The notes below the pieces were generated by a model that was not told the origin of the DNA, searched no databases, and saw only the letters and a list, made by a program, of their open reading frames with translations. Below, in pieces: positions 1 through 11,929 of a stretch of 64,000 bases of DNA. Made by a program: the position numbers and the translations under genes. Each line of letters begins with the position of its first letter. Positions within the stretch are counted from its first letter, which is position 1. The stretch comes from Parietaria judaica (Eukaryota > Streptophyta > Magnoliopsida > Rosales > Urticaceae), in NCBI GenBank assembly GCA_954871525.1, contig OX940871.1, positions 18,971,086 to 19,035,085 on the forward strand. Direction: 5' to 3'.

Positions 1-2489
1 AAAAAATTGACGAAAAAGTTTGAATATTTTTAAGGCGGTTATCTCTATAAAATATAGAGAGACAAAATTAGCAGGGATGTTTAAAGTTTAAACAACACTG
101 TTGACTGATGACCATTGTTCGTATAGAAAATTCGACTCTGCATGCTACTTAATGCTCAGTATATATTTCACCCTTTATTACGTGGTCAACAAACTAATTT
201 TGTGAAATATAATACATATATATTCACAAATAAGTTCATGGTAAGTTATAGTCTATATGGGAAGCAAAAAGTTACAAACTATATGTTACAGGTGTCTAGC
301 CATATATAGCTATATGCTCATGAATATTAAAGATAAACAAACTACTTACAAACTCGGCTTGCAACTTGCAACTTGCAACTTGCAAGTGCCTTGTGTGTGT
401 TAGATACTTGCTTTAGAAATATCCAAAGTTGTTAAAATTAGCGCGATATATTCTCGAACTTTCAATTACGCCAAGTAAACATAATTGTTGCATTTGCATT
501 TTCAATTAGTTTTGTCTCATGTATCTTCGTTAACATAATGTGATTTATTATGCCTTAAATTTAGGGGTGAAGCCGGTACCGATAACCGGTGAATTAGTTT
601 TTTTTTTTGGTCTCGGTATTGAAAATTCGAGATTTTTTTTTGTATTGGTATTGGTATCGGTTCTAAACTTTCTTGGTTTTTAATCAAACCGAGACCGAGA
701 CCGAAACCAAGAAAAAAAAATCGAGAACCAGTTATAATATGGGGATTCGGATTTCAAAAACGGGTATAAAAAACCAGTTTATTTATATCCATATCCGTTT
801 TTTTTATTTATTTTAAAACTTAATTTTGTAAAGTAAAAAAATAAAAATATTTTTTTAATATTTTTAAAGTTTATGTAGGAAGCTAATACTAGAAAAATAA
901 ATAAAAATTAAAATAGCTATTTTAACCATAAAATATGAGTTGCAAATCGATTTTCGGGTATTCGATTTCTCAACAACCAAAAACCTCGAACCCGCATCTA
1001 GATTAAATCCAGATGCGGGTAACCAGATCCATAATCTGATTTTAAATCTGGGTACAAGTTCTGTTATGAGTTTAAGGTATTATGTTCCCCTAATTCTTGT
1101 TTGAGCTGGAAAAGCTGAAGGCAAGTAGAGACAAAACTGGAGTTTAGAGAACACTTGGAGTTCCAGGGGAGACTAATAGCCTATAGGAGATTAATTAGAG
1201 AGAAATCGTAAGGTGAGAATGACGAGAACGGGATGTTGAAGAACTTAGCAAAAAAATCAAGAGAGCTAATATTATATGATAAATAAATGTTCGTTGATGA
1301 TTCTCGTGTGAATGCGTGTGAATGGGTTTGATGTCGTTATGAGCGTGGTATAATATTGGGTATCAGTAGTTCGATATCAGTCGATATTTGAATAAAGTGT
1401 TCTTAGAGCATCTGAGTTTCTACAGGTAGTATATTTCGAAAACTTGGATCATAACAAGTGATATCGGAGCTTCCGTGAAACAATATATATATATATATAT
1501 ATTGAAGATATGTATAAATAAGGATGAAATTGGTGATAATAAAGAAAGGTGCATGTATTAAATTGGAGAGGGGGCATAGTTTTGTGTACAATATTGTTGG
1601 AAAGGGACTTGTCAAGAGGTTTGGTCCGGAGATGTTTATTAGTTTCAACCAATGCCATTATTGCTTCTCTTCTCAAACTAAAACTATCAATTCCACCGCA
1701 TTCTTCTCCAATATTTCTTTTCTTTTCTTTTCTAATCCAATACCTCTGTTTCTTCATCACATCAACATTCAAAAATATATTATTTCCAAGTAATTACACC
1801 ACTAATAATTCATCTCCCGTACTTCTGAATTCCTGTACGTTGTTGCTGTTTTGTCCTTTTTGTGTCTTCTCTTCACTCCAAACCTTTTGCATATGTATGT
1901 TATGAATATATATGTAATAATAACATCATTTGAATCGATGAATATACTAATTAAAATAACAATGCACAAAATAGTATATTTATGATAATTTCATGTATTT
2001 TATATAAACTAATTGTTTTAATTATTGCATGTGATGAGAGGCCTTATACACATATATATTATATACTAGTCTCCTAAAAATTAATTGCATTTGATAGAGA
2101 GACAAAAGCAGAGAAAAAGGGACTTTTCGATGGAGTTCAGATTCCCTCTTTGATTCTTCATGCTCTCTCCTCTCTCTCTTTCTATTATATATAATTATAT
2201 ATATATTTATATGTAAAATCATATTAAGGATGCTATACAGTGAGTGGTATATAGTATATACAGTATATATGTGTGTGTGTATTTGTGACCAAAGAAAGGG
2301 AGCGTCCAAAATGTAATGATTTCAAAAGCTGAAAAGGCAAACGACGGTAAAATTATGAAAGCAATTCACCACCTCAAGTAATAACCTAGTAACACACCAC
2401 ATATACATACATACATACATACATACATTTTCTTCATGGGACACGCCTCAATACAGTAATATCATATTTCAAAGCACACAACTTTACTC

Positions 2490-2493
<4 letters not shown>
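1..2493. other. Intergenic DNA without a recognisable gene
   Basis: No open frame here has recognisable protein character; the short frames are AT-rich and low complexity. Positions 357-386 hold an 8-bp tandem repeat (CAACTTGC-like, about 3.5 copies). Positions 565-780 are rich in CCGGTACC/GGTATCGG-type words, a pattern that recurs near 10.1-10.9, 14.8-15.3, 17.7-18.1 and 26.5-27.4 kb and probably marks degraded short non-autonomous transposons. A 9-bp perfect stem (CCCGCATCT / AGATGCGGG) lies at 991-1019. Confidence 0.6.

Positions 2494-2544
<51 letters not shown>
2494..2544. repeat. (AT)n microsatellite
   Basis: About 50 bp of uninterrupted TA dinucleotide, 90 bp before a MITE insertion. 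Confidence 0.95.
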
Positions 2545-2548
<4 letters not shown>

Positions 2549-2634
2549 TCCAATATCTAGGTAAAGAAAAGCCACATATCCCGCGAATATAGCATAAAAC
2601 AAACATATATTCACAAGGCTTGTTATTATATTAA

Positions 2635-3103
2635 GGGTTAATGATGGCAAAAATACCCAAAGTTTGCTCAAAGAACTCCTCGAGTACCCAAAGTTTAAAA
2701 ATGGTAGTAAAAATACCCAAAGTCATATTTGGGGAGTTGACCACTCCAATCTCGTAACACCGTTAATTTACATGTTAACTCTGACCACGCGGACAAACGT
2801 GGGTAGCCGACAGAACAATTTTTTTCACGTTGACCAGCCCACATCAACCTCGTTTACGAGAAAACAGCGAATTAAACCCCTAAGTAATACTATTTAATAC
2901 AACTAATTGAACCTCTAATGATTACACTTAACGATACAGATTTTTCCACGTGGCCAGAGTTATTGGGTAAGTTAATGGCGTTACAAGAATGAAGTGGTCA
3001 ACTCCCCAAATGTGACTTTAGGTATTTTTGCCACCACTTTTAAACTTTGAGTACCCGAGGGGTTCTTTGACCAAACTTTGGGTATTTTTGCCGTCATTAA
3101 CCC
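2635..3103. mobile_element. 469-bp MULE-type MITE with long terminal inverted repeats
   Basis: The element begins GGGTTAATGATGG and ends CCGTCATTAACCC. About 130-150 bp at each end are imperfect inverted copies of the other. It is flanked by a perfect 9-bp target duplication, TTATATTAA, at 2626-2634 and 3104-3112. A 9-bp TSD with long TIRs is the signature of Mutator-like elements. There is no internal coding frame. The same TIR sequence is found at 28094-28538 and at both ends of the 4.1-kb element at 52273-56348, which contains a MuDR-domain gene remnant and is the likely parent type. Confidence 0.9.
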
Positions 3104-3112
3104 TTATATTAA

Positions 3113-3960
3113 GGTTGAAAGAAAGTGATCATTTTTTTTCTTTCAAAAATAAATAAATAAAATGGTATCAATTTTAAGAAGAGTCAGAAATACAAGCTCA
3201 TGCTTGTTGGTAAACCAAGCTGCAATTTACAAATATGAATAAAGAGAAAAAGCAAACAGCTCCACGGCAATGTGCTCTTGGATTTCAATTGAAAGGAGAA
3301 CTCACCGATAAAAAAAAATGTCTTTCACAAAGAGTTCGTCATCCACGAAAAGTAAGAAAGTCCGTGTATTTTGACTAAAGGTGAAAACCGAGAATCCGAG
3401 ATTGATTCCTTAACAAAAATTGGATAAAGCTGAGCCAATAGATCTGATTCGATAAATTCTCGAGGAAGTGGAATCTCTTCAGGATCTACTCCAACATTTT
3501 GAACTTGATCAATCAGCCATTATGATAAAAAAAAAAATCTTTTATCTCATAGAAATGATTTATTCATTTCTCAATGAAAAATTCGAGGAAGAACCTACGA
3601 TCTCGTAATTTGTATCCGATATCAATTAAAAGTTGACAAATTGGATTATGAAATAACGAATCATAAGTTTTTTTGTTCAATTGGATCAATTCTTCCAATC
3701 GAATAAATATGAGTATCGAATTCCGTCTTGCTTTTGATAAAGCTATTAAGTAACCTCTCTAGAGTCCGATTCAACCACACACGGCATAACCGAATCTGGA
3801 TACGAACTTCATTCCTTCGTGTATGGTCAATATATTAGCGGCACGAAACGAACCCGACTCGAGCTCCTTCAGCTGAACACAATGAGATTATTTAAAATCT
3901 ATTATGGTGTACAATGCACCCAAATCACCATGAACGCGGGCTATGGGTTCAATTGGTATC
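3113..3960. other. Unassigned intergenic stretch, possibly a decayed gene fragment
   Basis: Between 3340 and 3760 the base texture is less AT-skewed than the flanks. On the minus strand it gives short peptide-like runs (around 3380-3490, for example [17 protein letters not shown]) broken by stops. I could not assign it to any family. It may be an old gene or organelle-derived fragment. Confidence 0.25.
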
Positions 3961-3971
3961 AACACCAATAT

Positions 3972-4176
3972 TGGGCCTCTAAGCCCATTTCAATAACACG
4001 GGTCATGGGTCAAATTTCAATCAATTGTTTTCTAATAGTGAAAATGGGCTACCAAATGGCCCATAAAGTTAACGCGTGAATCTCAACCGTCCGATTGTCG
4101 ATCGACGGCCATCACGAACCGAGCCCGAAACGCAGCGTTTGGAGCGCCCCGGAAGACAAGCGATTTGGCATGGGCC
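3972..4176. promoter_or_regulatory. Cluster of five site II (TGGGCY) motifs in the ADP/ATP carrier promoter
   Basis: TGGGCC occurs at 3972-3977 and 4171-4176. Its reverse complement GGCCCA is at 4058-4063. TGGGCT is at 4045-4050 and its complement AGCCCA at 3982-3987. All lie within about 250 bp upstream of the TATA-like box at 4218. Site II elements bind TCP factors and are enriched in plant nuclear genes for mitochondrial and ribosomal proteins (established knowledge). Function at this locus is inferred. Confidence 0.65.
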
Positions 4177-4217
4177 AATGGGAAGGCTCCACGTGCGAGG
4201 GTGTTCGCAGTGAGCTG

Positions 4218-4226
4218 CATAAATAG
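4218..4226 (+). promoter_or_regulatory. TATA-like box of the ADP/ATP carrier gene
   Basis: CATAAATAG lies about 30-35 bp before the CT-rich segment at 4250-4290, which looks like the start of the 5'UTR. A telo-box-like AAACCCT is at 4296-4302 within the presumed leader. Confidence 0.5.
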
Positions 4227-4328
4227 CGATCTTTCGTGCTCCGAAATATCTCTCTCCATTTTCCCTCACTCAGTCAAAGAGAGCCTCCAACCTAAACCCT
4301 CGCAGCCTCCTCCTCTCGCTCTCTCGAG

Positions 4329-5057
4329 GTATCTTTCGATCTCGATTTCGATTTATGCGTTTGCTTTCTCTTTTGGATCGCTTGTTTCTGTTCGTGGACG
4401 TGATTGAATCCACTGTGTTTCGGGATCTAGGTTTTTGGTTGATTTCGTAGCTTTTCTGGTTTTCGTTTATGCTAGATCTGTGATTATGCATCGTTTTTTG
4501 GAATTCTCTTTGTCGCGTTTGTTGTTAGCTGAGCTTGCGATGTTTTTGATTTCGTGTTTATAGATCTGGTTTCCGTTCCTGTGATTTTCCGATGCGATAG
4601 ATCTTTCATCTCGAGGTGATTGGTCAGATCTGTGATATTTTTTTAGGATAGATCTGTTAATGATTAACCTTTTTCAGCTCTAGTCATTTGTGTTGAATTT
4701 TACTACCAGATTGTCTCTTTGTTGATGATTTAGAGTCCTTGTCGCACTTGTATCTTCGGATAACACGAAGGAGAGTAGCTAAATTGACTTGTGTATTGAC
4801 TTGAATAATAGTCTCTACTCACTACTCACAGCGTTATCTTATGTCGAAAATCGCAATTGTTTCTCCGTGGTTACCAGTTTTCATATGATAGAACATATAA
4901 AGTTTAATTATTTGTTCACAAATATGCTTGAATATCATCTTTTGATTGATTTCCTTTTAGGTTCTATCTAGCATTAGATGAGTGACCTACTGCGTCTTTA
5001 TTCTTTTCTTTGTTTGCGTTTGAGCTGTTGCTGATACCCGATTGTTGACTCTTGCAG
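4329..5057 (+). other. 5'UTR intron of the ADP/ATP carrier gene
   Basis: A donor CTCGAG|GTATCT at 4329 and an acceptor CTCTTGCAG at 5057 bound a T-rich 729-bp stretch. The second leader exon is only ten bases (5058-5067) before the start codon at 5068. Introns in this position are common in plant genes of this kind and often raise expression (general knowledge). The donor choice is inferred. Confidence 0.6.
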
Positions 5058-5067
5058 GGAAATCAAA

Positions 5068-6679
5068 ATGGGTGACAACACTCAACAACCCAGCATTATC
5101 CAGAAGGCTTCGGGCCAGTTCCTTCGTCATTCTAGCCTGAGGGGCTACGATGCTGGCTTCCAGCGGGCTGCTCTGTACCAGAGGAGTGCTGCCTATGGCA
5201 ACTACTCGAACCCTGCTTTGCAATACCCGGCTTGCAGGGCCACTTTGGACCTTTCCATGGTTCCATCAGCAGCGACTCAGATCTGCGCTCAGGCCCCGGC
5301 AGAGAAAGGAAACTTCATGATTGACTTCCTCATGGGCGGAGTTTCGGCCGCTGTGTCCAAGACCGCTGCTGCTCCCATTGAGCGAGTCAAGCTTCTGATC
5401 CAGAACCAGGACGAGATGATCAAGGCTGGCAGGCTCTCGGAACCCTACAAGGGTATTGGCGAGTGCTTCAAGAGAACCGTCAACGAAGAGGGATTCGGCT
5501 CGTTGTGGAGAGGGAACACAGCCAATGTTATCAGATACTTCCCTACTCAGGTGAGTGCTTCCCAGTAACTGGATTGTTCTACTAAAAATATCTTCATAGG
5601 CTTTTCAAAATGTTCCGTTGATCGGCTTAAATTTATATGTGACTTCAATGCTAAAAGTTTTATCATCTATCTTTGTACCAGGCCCTGAACTTTGCCTTCA
5701 AAGATTACTTCAAGAGGCTTTTCAACTTCAAGAAGGACAGAGACGGTTACTGGAAGTGGTTTGCCGGAAACTTGGGATCCGGAGGAGCGGCCGGTGCCTC
5801 CTCCCTTCTCTTTGTCTACTCCCTTGATTACGCCCGTACCCGTCTTGCCAACGACTCCAAGGCTGCAAAGAAGGGAGGAGAGAGGCAGTTCAACGGTCTT
5901 GTTGATGTGTACAAGAAGACTCTCAAGTCTGATGGTATTGCTGGTCTCTACCGTGGATTCAACATCTCTTGTGTTGGTATCATTGTCTACCGTGGTCTTT
6001 ACTTTGGACTCTACGACTCTCTGAAGCCAGTGCTCCTCACCGGAGGGCTCCAGGTTCGTAGGCGCTCACATTAAACCTAAAAATAACTATATATTGCCAC
6101 TGTAATTAAGGATGGTAGTTAAATAGTGAAAGTCGTTCTAGTTCCTGAAGCCAGTCAAATTGAAATTTAGCAAAGTGAAAATTTGTTCTTTAAACAATTA
6201 TGTGGTGTTACAACAGATTTCTTTCCTGTTTTAGTTTCGGTTTTGTTTGTTCACGGGACTTGTGTTTTTTTTAACCGATGTCTGGTTTGAACTCTAGCTT
6301 TAGGGGTCATAGATTATTTTTCTAAATATGAGGAGTCAAATTATCTGTTGTCTAACAAACAATATTCTCTTGGTGTTCGCAGGATAGTTTCCTTGCCAGT
6401 TTTGCCCTTGGTTGGGTGATCACCAACGGAGCGGGTCTGGCTTCGTACCCCATTGACACGGTGCGCAGAAGAATGATGATGACCTCCGGGGAGGCTGTGA
6501 AGTACAAGAGCTCCTTCGACGCCTTCACCCAGATCCTCAAGAACGAGGGTGCCAAGTCACTCTTCAAGGGCGCGGGAGCCAACATCCTCCGTGCCGTGGC
6601 CGGCGCCGGTGTGCTTTCCGGGTACGACAAGCTGCAGGTCCTTGTTTTGGGCAAGAAGTACGGCGCCGGAAGTGGTTAA
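5068..6679 (+). CDS. AAC: Mitochondrial ADP/ATP carrier (adenine nucleotide translocator)
   Basis: Three coding exons (5068-5550, 5682-6053, 6383-6679; both introns phase 0, GT-AG) give 383 aa. The protein exchanges ADP for ATP across the mitochondrial inner membrane. Three mitochondrial-carrier repeats are visible, with signature starts PIERVK (103-108), SLDYARTR (208-215, where Ser replaces the usual Pro, as is normal in repeat 2 of these carriers) and PIDTVRRR (308-315). The diagnostic RRRMMM nucleotide-carrier motif is at 313-318. About 80 residues before the first repeat form the N-terminal extension typical of plant AACs, which is cleaved in the family. The start is the first ATG after the leader acceptor. 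No breaks are seen. Site II motifs upstream suggest coordinated expression with other mitochondrial genes. The specific paralogue (AAC1-3) cannot be told. Confidence 0.97.
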
Positions 6680-7665
6680 TCGCGTTGAACTAGAGAGGGT
6701 TGTGATGAGGGGATTTTGTTGCCGGCAGAAATAATTGATTTTAGAGGGGGATGATGATGATGATCAAAGGACCCATGATTTATTTTCGGGGTTAAGTTTG
6801 CTGTTATTTAGAGTGGTGGAAAATGCCATTCGCATGTTTTGAGATTTTCTTATACAATTTTTGGGACGTCGTTTTAGTATTTCAATCACAGCACTTCTTG
6901 TCGTTTCACTACATTGTTGTTTTTCTTATCAATTAAATGCCAAGTTGTTAGCTTCGCCTTCAACGCTCTTTCTTTATAATAAAGATTAACTAGTATATTT
7001 TTTAACATATTGGCGGCAAAACAATCCCCTATCTTTTATTTTATGGAAATAAGCACCCTTACTCAGTCAATCTGTTGAACTCAAGTTCTCTCTCTAACGG
7101 AGAAGCAAGTCTGTCAACTTGGTGATAAGTGGACTAGAAAACATGTCGGTAAGAGTACTTGTTTCGGTTACGGAAACGTCTTACAGATACGTTTCTTTGT
7201 TTTGAGAACGCAGACATAAAACATAACTGTAAGTTATTGATTTAAGTAAACTAAGTAAGGGTGCTTATTCCAGTAAAAAGAATTGAAAGAATATGTTGGT
7301 AACTTTCTTATAAGTTAGGGGACTTATGCTGCAAATATCTCGTTTTGTAGTATGTTTTATTTTTGATGGCGTAAATAACTGCATATTGTAATGTAAGAAT
7401 CTGTTAGTTTGGGAAGCCACCTTCACGGAAACATGCATGCATGAGACAGTAAGATTTTTTTAGTGATAAGTTCTCTAGTTTTTATTATAATTATTATTAT
7501 TTTTTATTTTTTTTAGGGAAAGTAGTCAAGTTCAAGTTAATTGCCCTTTTACTATCACTAAAATTAAAGATTCAAACCGAGTCTCAAAGTAAACATCGTG
7601 AACAAAAGTGGCCAAACTTTTGAGATTCTTGGAGTGGAAGTGAGTCTTGTTCACTCTCCATTTTA
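6680..7665. other. 3' flank and intergenic DNA of the carrier gene, with a possible small inverted-repeat element
   Basis: No gene. Within it, about 7008-7345 is bounded by similar inverted ends (TATTGGCGGCAAAACAATCC on the left; the complement of the right end reads TATTTGCAGCATAAGTCC). It also contains an internal inverted pair, ATAAGCACCCTTACT (about 7050) and AGTAAGGGTGCTTAT (about 7255). The ends resemble the GCGGCA-type termini of the 9-bp-TSD elements elsewhere in the window, but I see no target duplication, so the limits are uncertain. Confidence 0.4.
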
Positions 7666-7674
7666 TTAACAAAA

Positions 7675-8143
7675 GGGATAATAGCGGCATAAGTCCTCAA
7701 GCTTTACTCAATTGGGGCGGCATAGTCCCAACCTCATTTAATAGCGGTATAAGTACCAAAAGATGATTTCCGTCCATATTTGACTAACGGAAGTAGTCAA
7801 CGTTTGCGCGGTCAGCTTCTCGTCAACGTGGACGCCACGTAATCCGACATGTCACCATACACGTCATCCTCGTGTCATCAAATTTAATGCAAAATTAAGG
7901 GTGATGGAGGGATTCAATTAATTTTGCATTAAATATGATGACGCGAGGATGACATGTATGGTGGTGACATGTCGGACTATGTGGCGTCCCGTTGATAAGA
8001 AGCTAACCACACAAACGTTGACTACTTCCGTTAGTCAAATATGGACGGAGATCATCTTTTAGTACTTATACCGCTATTAAATGAGGTTGAGGCTATGCCG
8101 CCCCAATTGAGTAAAGGTTGAAGACTTATGCCGCTATTATCCC
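7675..8143. mobile_element. 469-bp foldback MITE with 9-bp TSD
   Basis: The ends are GGGATAATAGCGGCATAAGT and its near complement, ACTTATGCCGCTATTATCCC. The two halves are imperfect inverted copies nearly to the centre, so the whole element could fold into one hairpin. A perfect 9-bp duplication, TTAACAAAA, is at 7666-7674 and 8144-8152. There is no coding capacity. The TSD length places it with Mutator-like elements. A truncated relative of one arm lies near 48207-48300. Confidence 0.9.
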
Positions 8144-8553
8144 TTAACAAAATATCCCATTCCCACACAAGAGAAGAGAGTTTATTAGTTTATTATTCAC
8201 TCTTTCTTTCAAGTGAATAACATCTCGTTTACTTTAGAGTGTCAACTTCTCTTCCATGTTTTATAACCAAATCACACTCTTTTTCTGAAACCTTTGACTG
8301 CCTTTTCCAGATTTTCATGATTGTTGTACACATGGTTAGTAATAGTAACTTCTCACTGGTTTTATTTTTTAGTTGCGTCAACTTTTTTATTTTTTCATAA
8401 TCAATGTTTTAAATATCTATTACTTGTGTTTTTAACTTCTGCCAGTACAAAAAAGTTATTGATTTTTTTTTTGAAGTAACAAGTGTCGAAAGACGCATTT
8501 AACATTCTATTAAATAAATTGAAAAAAATGAACAAAATTTAGAAAGAAGCAAG

Positions 8554-9128
8554 TAGGGATGTGCTTAAAAAAAAACTCAACTAAACTCAATTGAGCCCGA
8601 TTCCAATATAATCCAATTCAATTAACCTAATAAATATCGGGTTAGGCTGAGTCTAACCCGAATGAATTATCAGGTTGGGGTCGGGCCAGCCCAATTGACC
8701 CAACAAATTTTTTTTCTAGTAGTTTATTACTTTTTTTTAATATTTAATGTAGTTTAAGTATGTAAAAACACGTAGAGTAAAAATGTAAAATAACCCTAAA
8801 GTCTCATCTTTATGTTTAATTATTATTTTATGTCCATGACTATGTTTCAAGTTTATGTTTACGATTACGCTTCTAGTTTAGTTTACGACTACGTTTCATA
8901 CTTCTATTATTGTATATTTAGGACTTAATAATGTTAAAGTTTTTTATGTTTATTGATTGACTATTTAAATTTATGTGTTATTCGGTAACCCAAAGTCTTT
9001 CGGATTTAGTTGGATTGGGCCTTAAAAAATATTAGGTTGGATTGGGTTGTTTTTCCAAAACCCAATAAGATCGAGACACGTTCAGTTTTTAGGTCGGGTC
9101 ACCTCAGTCCAACCCATGCACACCCCTA
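8554..9128. mobile_element. 575-bp hAT-type MITE
   Basis: The termini are TAGGGATGTGC on the left and the complement of GCACACCCCTA on the right, an 11-bp imperfect TIR. The flanks GAAGCAAG (8546-8553) and GAAGTAAG (9129-9136) are an 8-bp target duplication with one mismatch. Short TIRs plus an 8-bp TSD fit the hAT superfamily. No coding frame. It is related in style, but not identical, to the element at 34810-35374. Confidence 0.8.
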
Positions 9129-9274
9129 GAAGTAAGTAGTGGACACTTAGAATTTCGGTGTGAAATAATTGTTGTTTTTTAATAGGGTGACACTATCGAC
9201 CGATGTTACAATGTACTATCGCATTACTAGATATATTCAGTGTAAGAACATGTGACATTATTGACCACCTTTAC

Positions 9275-9375
9275 GATATGTAAAGGGGGCACACATTTGC
9301 GTCCCATGAAGTTTAAACCCGTAACCTCTTGGAGACTTATGTGTAGTGAAATTACCACTAGATTAAGCAAACTTT
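9275..9375 (-). repeat. Possible tRNA-derived SINE fragment
   Basis: Read on the minus strand, the stretch has a box A-like segment (TTAATCTAGTGGTAAT) and, about 40 bp on, a box B-like segment (GGTTACGGGTTTAAACTT). That arrangement is typical of plant tRNA-derived SINEs. I could not define the tail or target duplication, so this is a weak call. Confidence 0.3.
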
Positions 9376-11220
9376 GGTCAAATAATTAAGTTTATATATT
9401 GTGTTTGCTGTATGTAAATATAAATACATATTATAATTGGTTGCTTGCAAAAGAGGACTCCTTGTTTGGTATGGTCCCCATGGGCATGAGATTAAGCCCT
9501 CCCTAATGTGTTAATTATATTAATTGAGCAAACCTCTCCCTTTTCATTCCTCCAAATCACATTGGATTGGACACCCAAACCAGGCTTCTCTTCTTTTCAT
9601 TGTGGTCCCTACCATGCCCTAATAATCTCTATACTCTACTACCATATAAGAGAGAGAGAGGGTTTGATAAGTAATAAGTAGACATAAGAAAGAAAATGAA
9701 GGGCAAGAAATTAATAGTAGTGTAGGTTAGCATTTAATAGAAGTAAGAGTGGCATAATTTCCATTGAATTGAAGCCTTATTATGTTCCTGACAAAACTAA
9801 AGACATTTGTTCCTATCTTCAACACCACAATTCCATCTCCTTTTTCCTTTCACATTAATTTCTTTTAATATAAAAATAATATATGTATGAGCTCTGAGAC
9901 AACCATTACAATTTACTTTACGGCGCCGGCGGTGAAACACCATTATTACCCCTCCTCTTCTCCGATTAGCTCATCATACATATAGGCAGAAAGACTAGTT
10001 TTCAAGCTAAAGCCTCCAAAAAGTTTTAAGTTTCAACTACTAGTTGGTTATGTTCATCATCATATATAATCATAATCATTAAATGATACACAATTGGTTT
10101 GAGTGGATACTAAAAAAATTGAAGCCATAAATCAAACCATATTCAATTGGGTTTGTATAAGATATTGAGACCGAAACCGGAAGTCGAAACACGTGACTAT
10201 TATTAGGGTATTTTTTTGGTGCTTTTTCCTGAACTGTTCCAATCCAATCCTATAAAAATAAGACTCGGAATCCGTATCTACTGCTTTTAGCTTGGATTTT
10301 TCTCGATATGTGCCAAAAACCGGCCCTAGTCTTGGTCTTGGTCCTTGTCCCGACTATGGTATTGAAACCGCAGAAAATTTTCACCCATGTAAGTTAAGCA
10401 TGGTATTTTTGGTGACATTGCCAAATTGGGCTGTTTTTAGTGCATTAAATTAGTAAAGGCAAGAGTTAATTAGTAGTGTAATATAATAGAGAAGAGGCCA
10501 AAACGACATCGTTGGCCTTTCCGGTTAAGGTGGCGTATTGGGCTTAGCGACACAGACAGACTTTTATATTAACATGATTATTTAAATAAAGTTGTCCCCG
10601 TATTTAAAGCAGCGTCTATTTTACTTTAATGTCTTAAATTTATTTCATATCAACACTTTTGGTGTTGACCAAAATTCCTCGCATGTTACAAAATTTCACG
10701 ACAATTATATTCAATATTATCTTACCCCTATAATTCCAAGATTCACTCATCTACCCCAATCACCATTCATTAGGGGTGAAAAAAGTTCCACCTCGATCCC
10801 ACCGGTTTCGCCCCAATAACCGGATTTTCTTTAAAAATGGGAAGAAGAATCGGCGCATAGAAACTCAATCTCAGTTCGGTTTTGGTTGTCATTTCATCAA
10901 ATTGTGAAAATCTTGGCCGTCTATGACTGTAGTTTCGAATTTTTCTTTCTAATCAAAACGTGTAATTAACTTTAATTTTTTCTTTCAAAAAAAATATCGT
11001 GACATGGAAATTCCGGCGGCATTGGCTCACGGAATTGGCAGCGGAGGCTAAAACCTATTTCCGGTCCCCATTTCCCCCCTACAGATTTAATAACACAGTT
11101 CTTCGATTTCAAAAAAAAAAAAAAACATAGTTCTTCCATTTTTTTAATATAAAGTTTTATTATTAAAAAAATAGTGAAAATAGAGTGATGAAAATGGATT
11201 AAAGTTTTAATAGAGAGAGA
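9376..11220. other. Intergenic DNA without a recognisable gene
   Basis: Mostly AT-rich. Segments at 10130-10400 and 10770-10880 contain the CCGG/ACCGG-rich words seen in other degraded short elements of the window. From about 11215 the sequence becomes CT/GA-rich, marking the promoter and leader of the next gene. Confidence 0.5.
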
Positions 11221-11332
11221 GAACACACATTTCATTCACTTTCTCTCTCATACAAACTCTCTCTCTCTCTCTCTCTGAAGAACAGTCTCACACACTTGAG
11301 AGATTCAATCGTTGAAGTTCATCGACTCAGAG

Positions 11333-11371
11333 AAGAAGAAGAAGAAGAAGAAGAAGAAGAAGAAGAAGAAG
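11333..11371. repeat. (GAA)n microsatellite in the presumed leader of the BIG BROTHER-like gene
   Basis: About 13 GAA triplets preceded by a (CT)n tract at 11259-11275. It lies in the probable 5'UTR or proximal promoter; the start codon is 560 bp downstream. Confidence 0.9.
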
Positions 11372-11910
11372 ACATTTCTCTGCTTCAATCTCAGCAAACA
11401 CCACCACACTCTGTTCGTTTCCACAATCTCCCTCTCTCTCGAGCTTTAACCATCAATGTCTCATTTTTCTCTACACAATCCGCTTCGCATTGCTGAAGAA
11501 TTCGTTTCTTCCTGAACAATTTGCTCATCATCATCTTCTTCTCCGTCAGATCCTCTCCAGACTCTCCGTCTCTCACGCAAATGTGAGTCTCCATTTCTCC
11601 ATTTTCGGAAGAAGCGAAACCGTCACCTTCTCCGATTTTCGCTCCGTTTCCGAGCGCACGAAGAAAAATTCCCGAGAAAATTTTATTTTTTTAATAATAA
11701 AAAAAATTATCCTTCGCCTATTTGAGGAGAGAAAGTCTCGACTTTTGCACTATCTGAGTCCGTGTATTCTTCGATGCAGCCAAATTAGGGCTTCACTCAG
11801 CAGCTCCAAGCTTAGGTTTGAGTGCTCACCTTCTTGAATCCGATTGACCTCCATAGCTTCTTCGCCATCTTCATACTTGGTTGAATCTGGGTTTCTGCAG
11901 AGCGACGAGA

Positions 11911-11928
11911 ATGCGATTCCGGCTTTGA
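11911..11928 (+). promoter_or_regulatory. Five-codon upstream ORF ending one base before the main start
   Basis: An ATG at 11911 opens a frame of five codons (MRFRL) that stops at 11926-11928. The main start codon is at 11930, only one base after this stop. It follows a likely leader-intron acceptor, GTTTCTGCAG, ending at 11900. Such tightly spaced minimal uORFs can limit or couple initiation at the main start. The effect here is inferred. Confidence 0.5.
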
Positions 11929-11929
11929 G

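Noticed and set aside
3340..3760. Organelle-derived (chloroplast or mitochondrial) insertion
   Set aside because: The base texture suggested it, but no frame matched an organelle protein that I can recall with confidence; left as unassigned.
9275..9375. Functional tRNA gene on the minus strand
   Set aside because: Box A and box B-like words are present, but no acceptor stem or anticodon arm can be formed; at most a SINE fragment.
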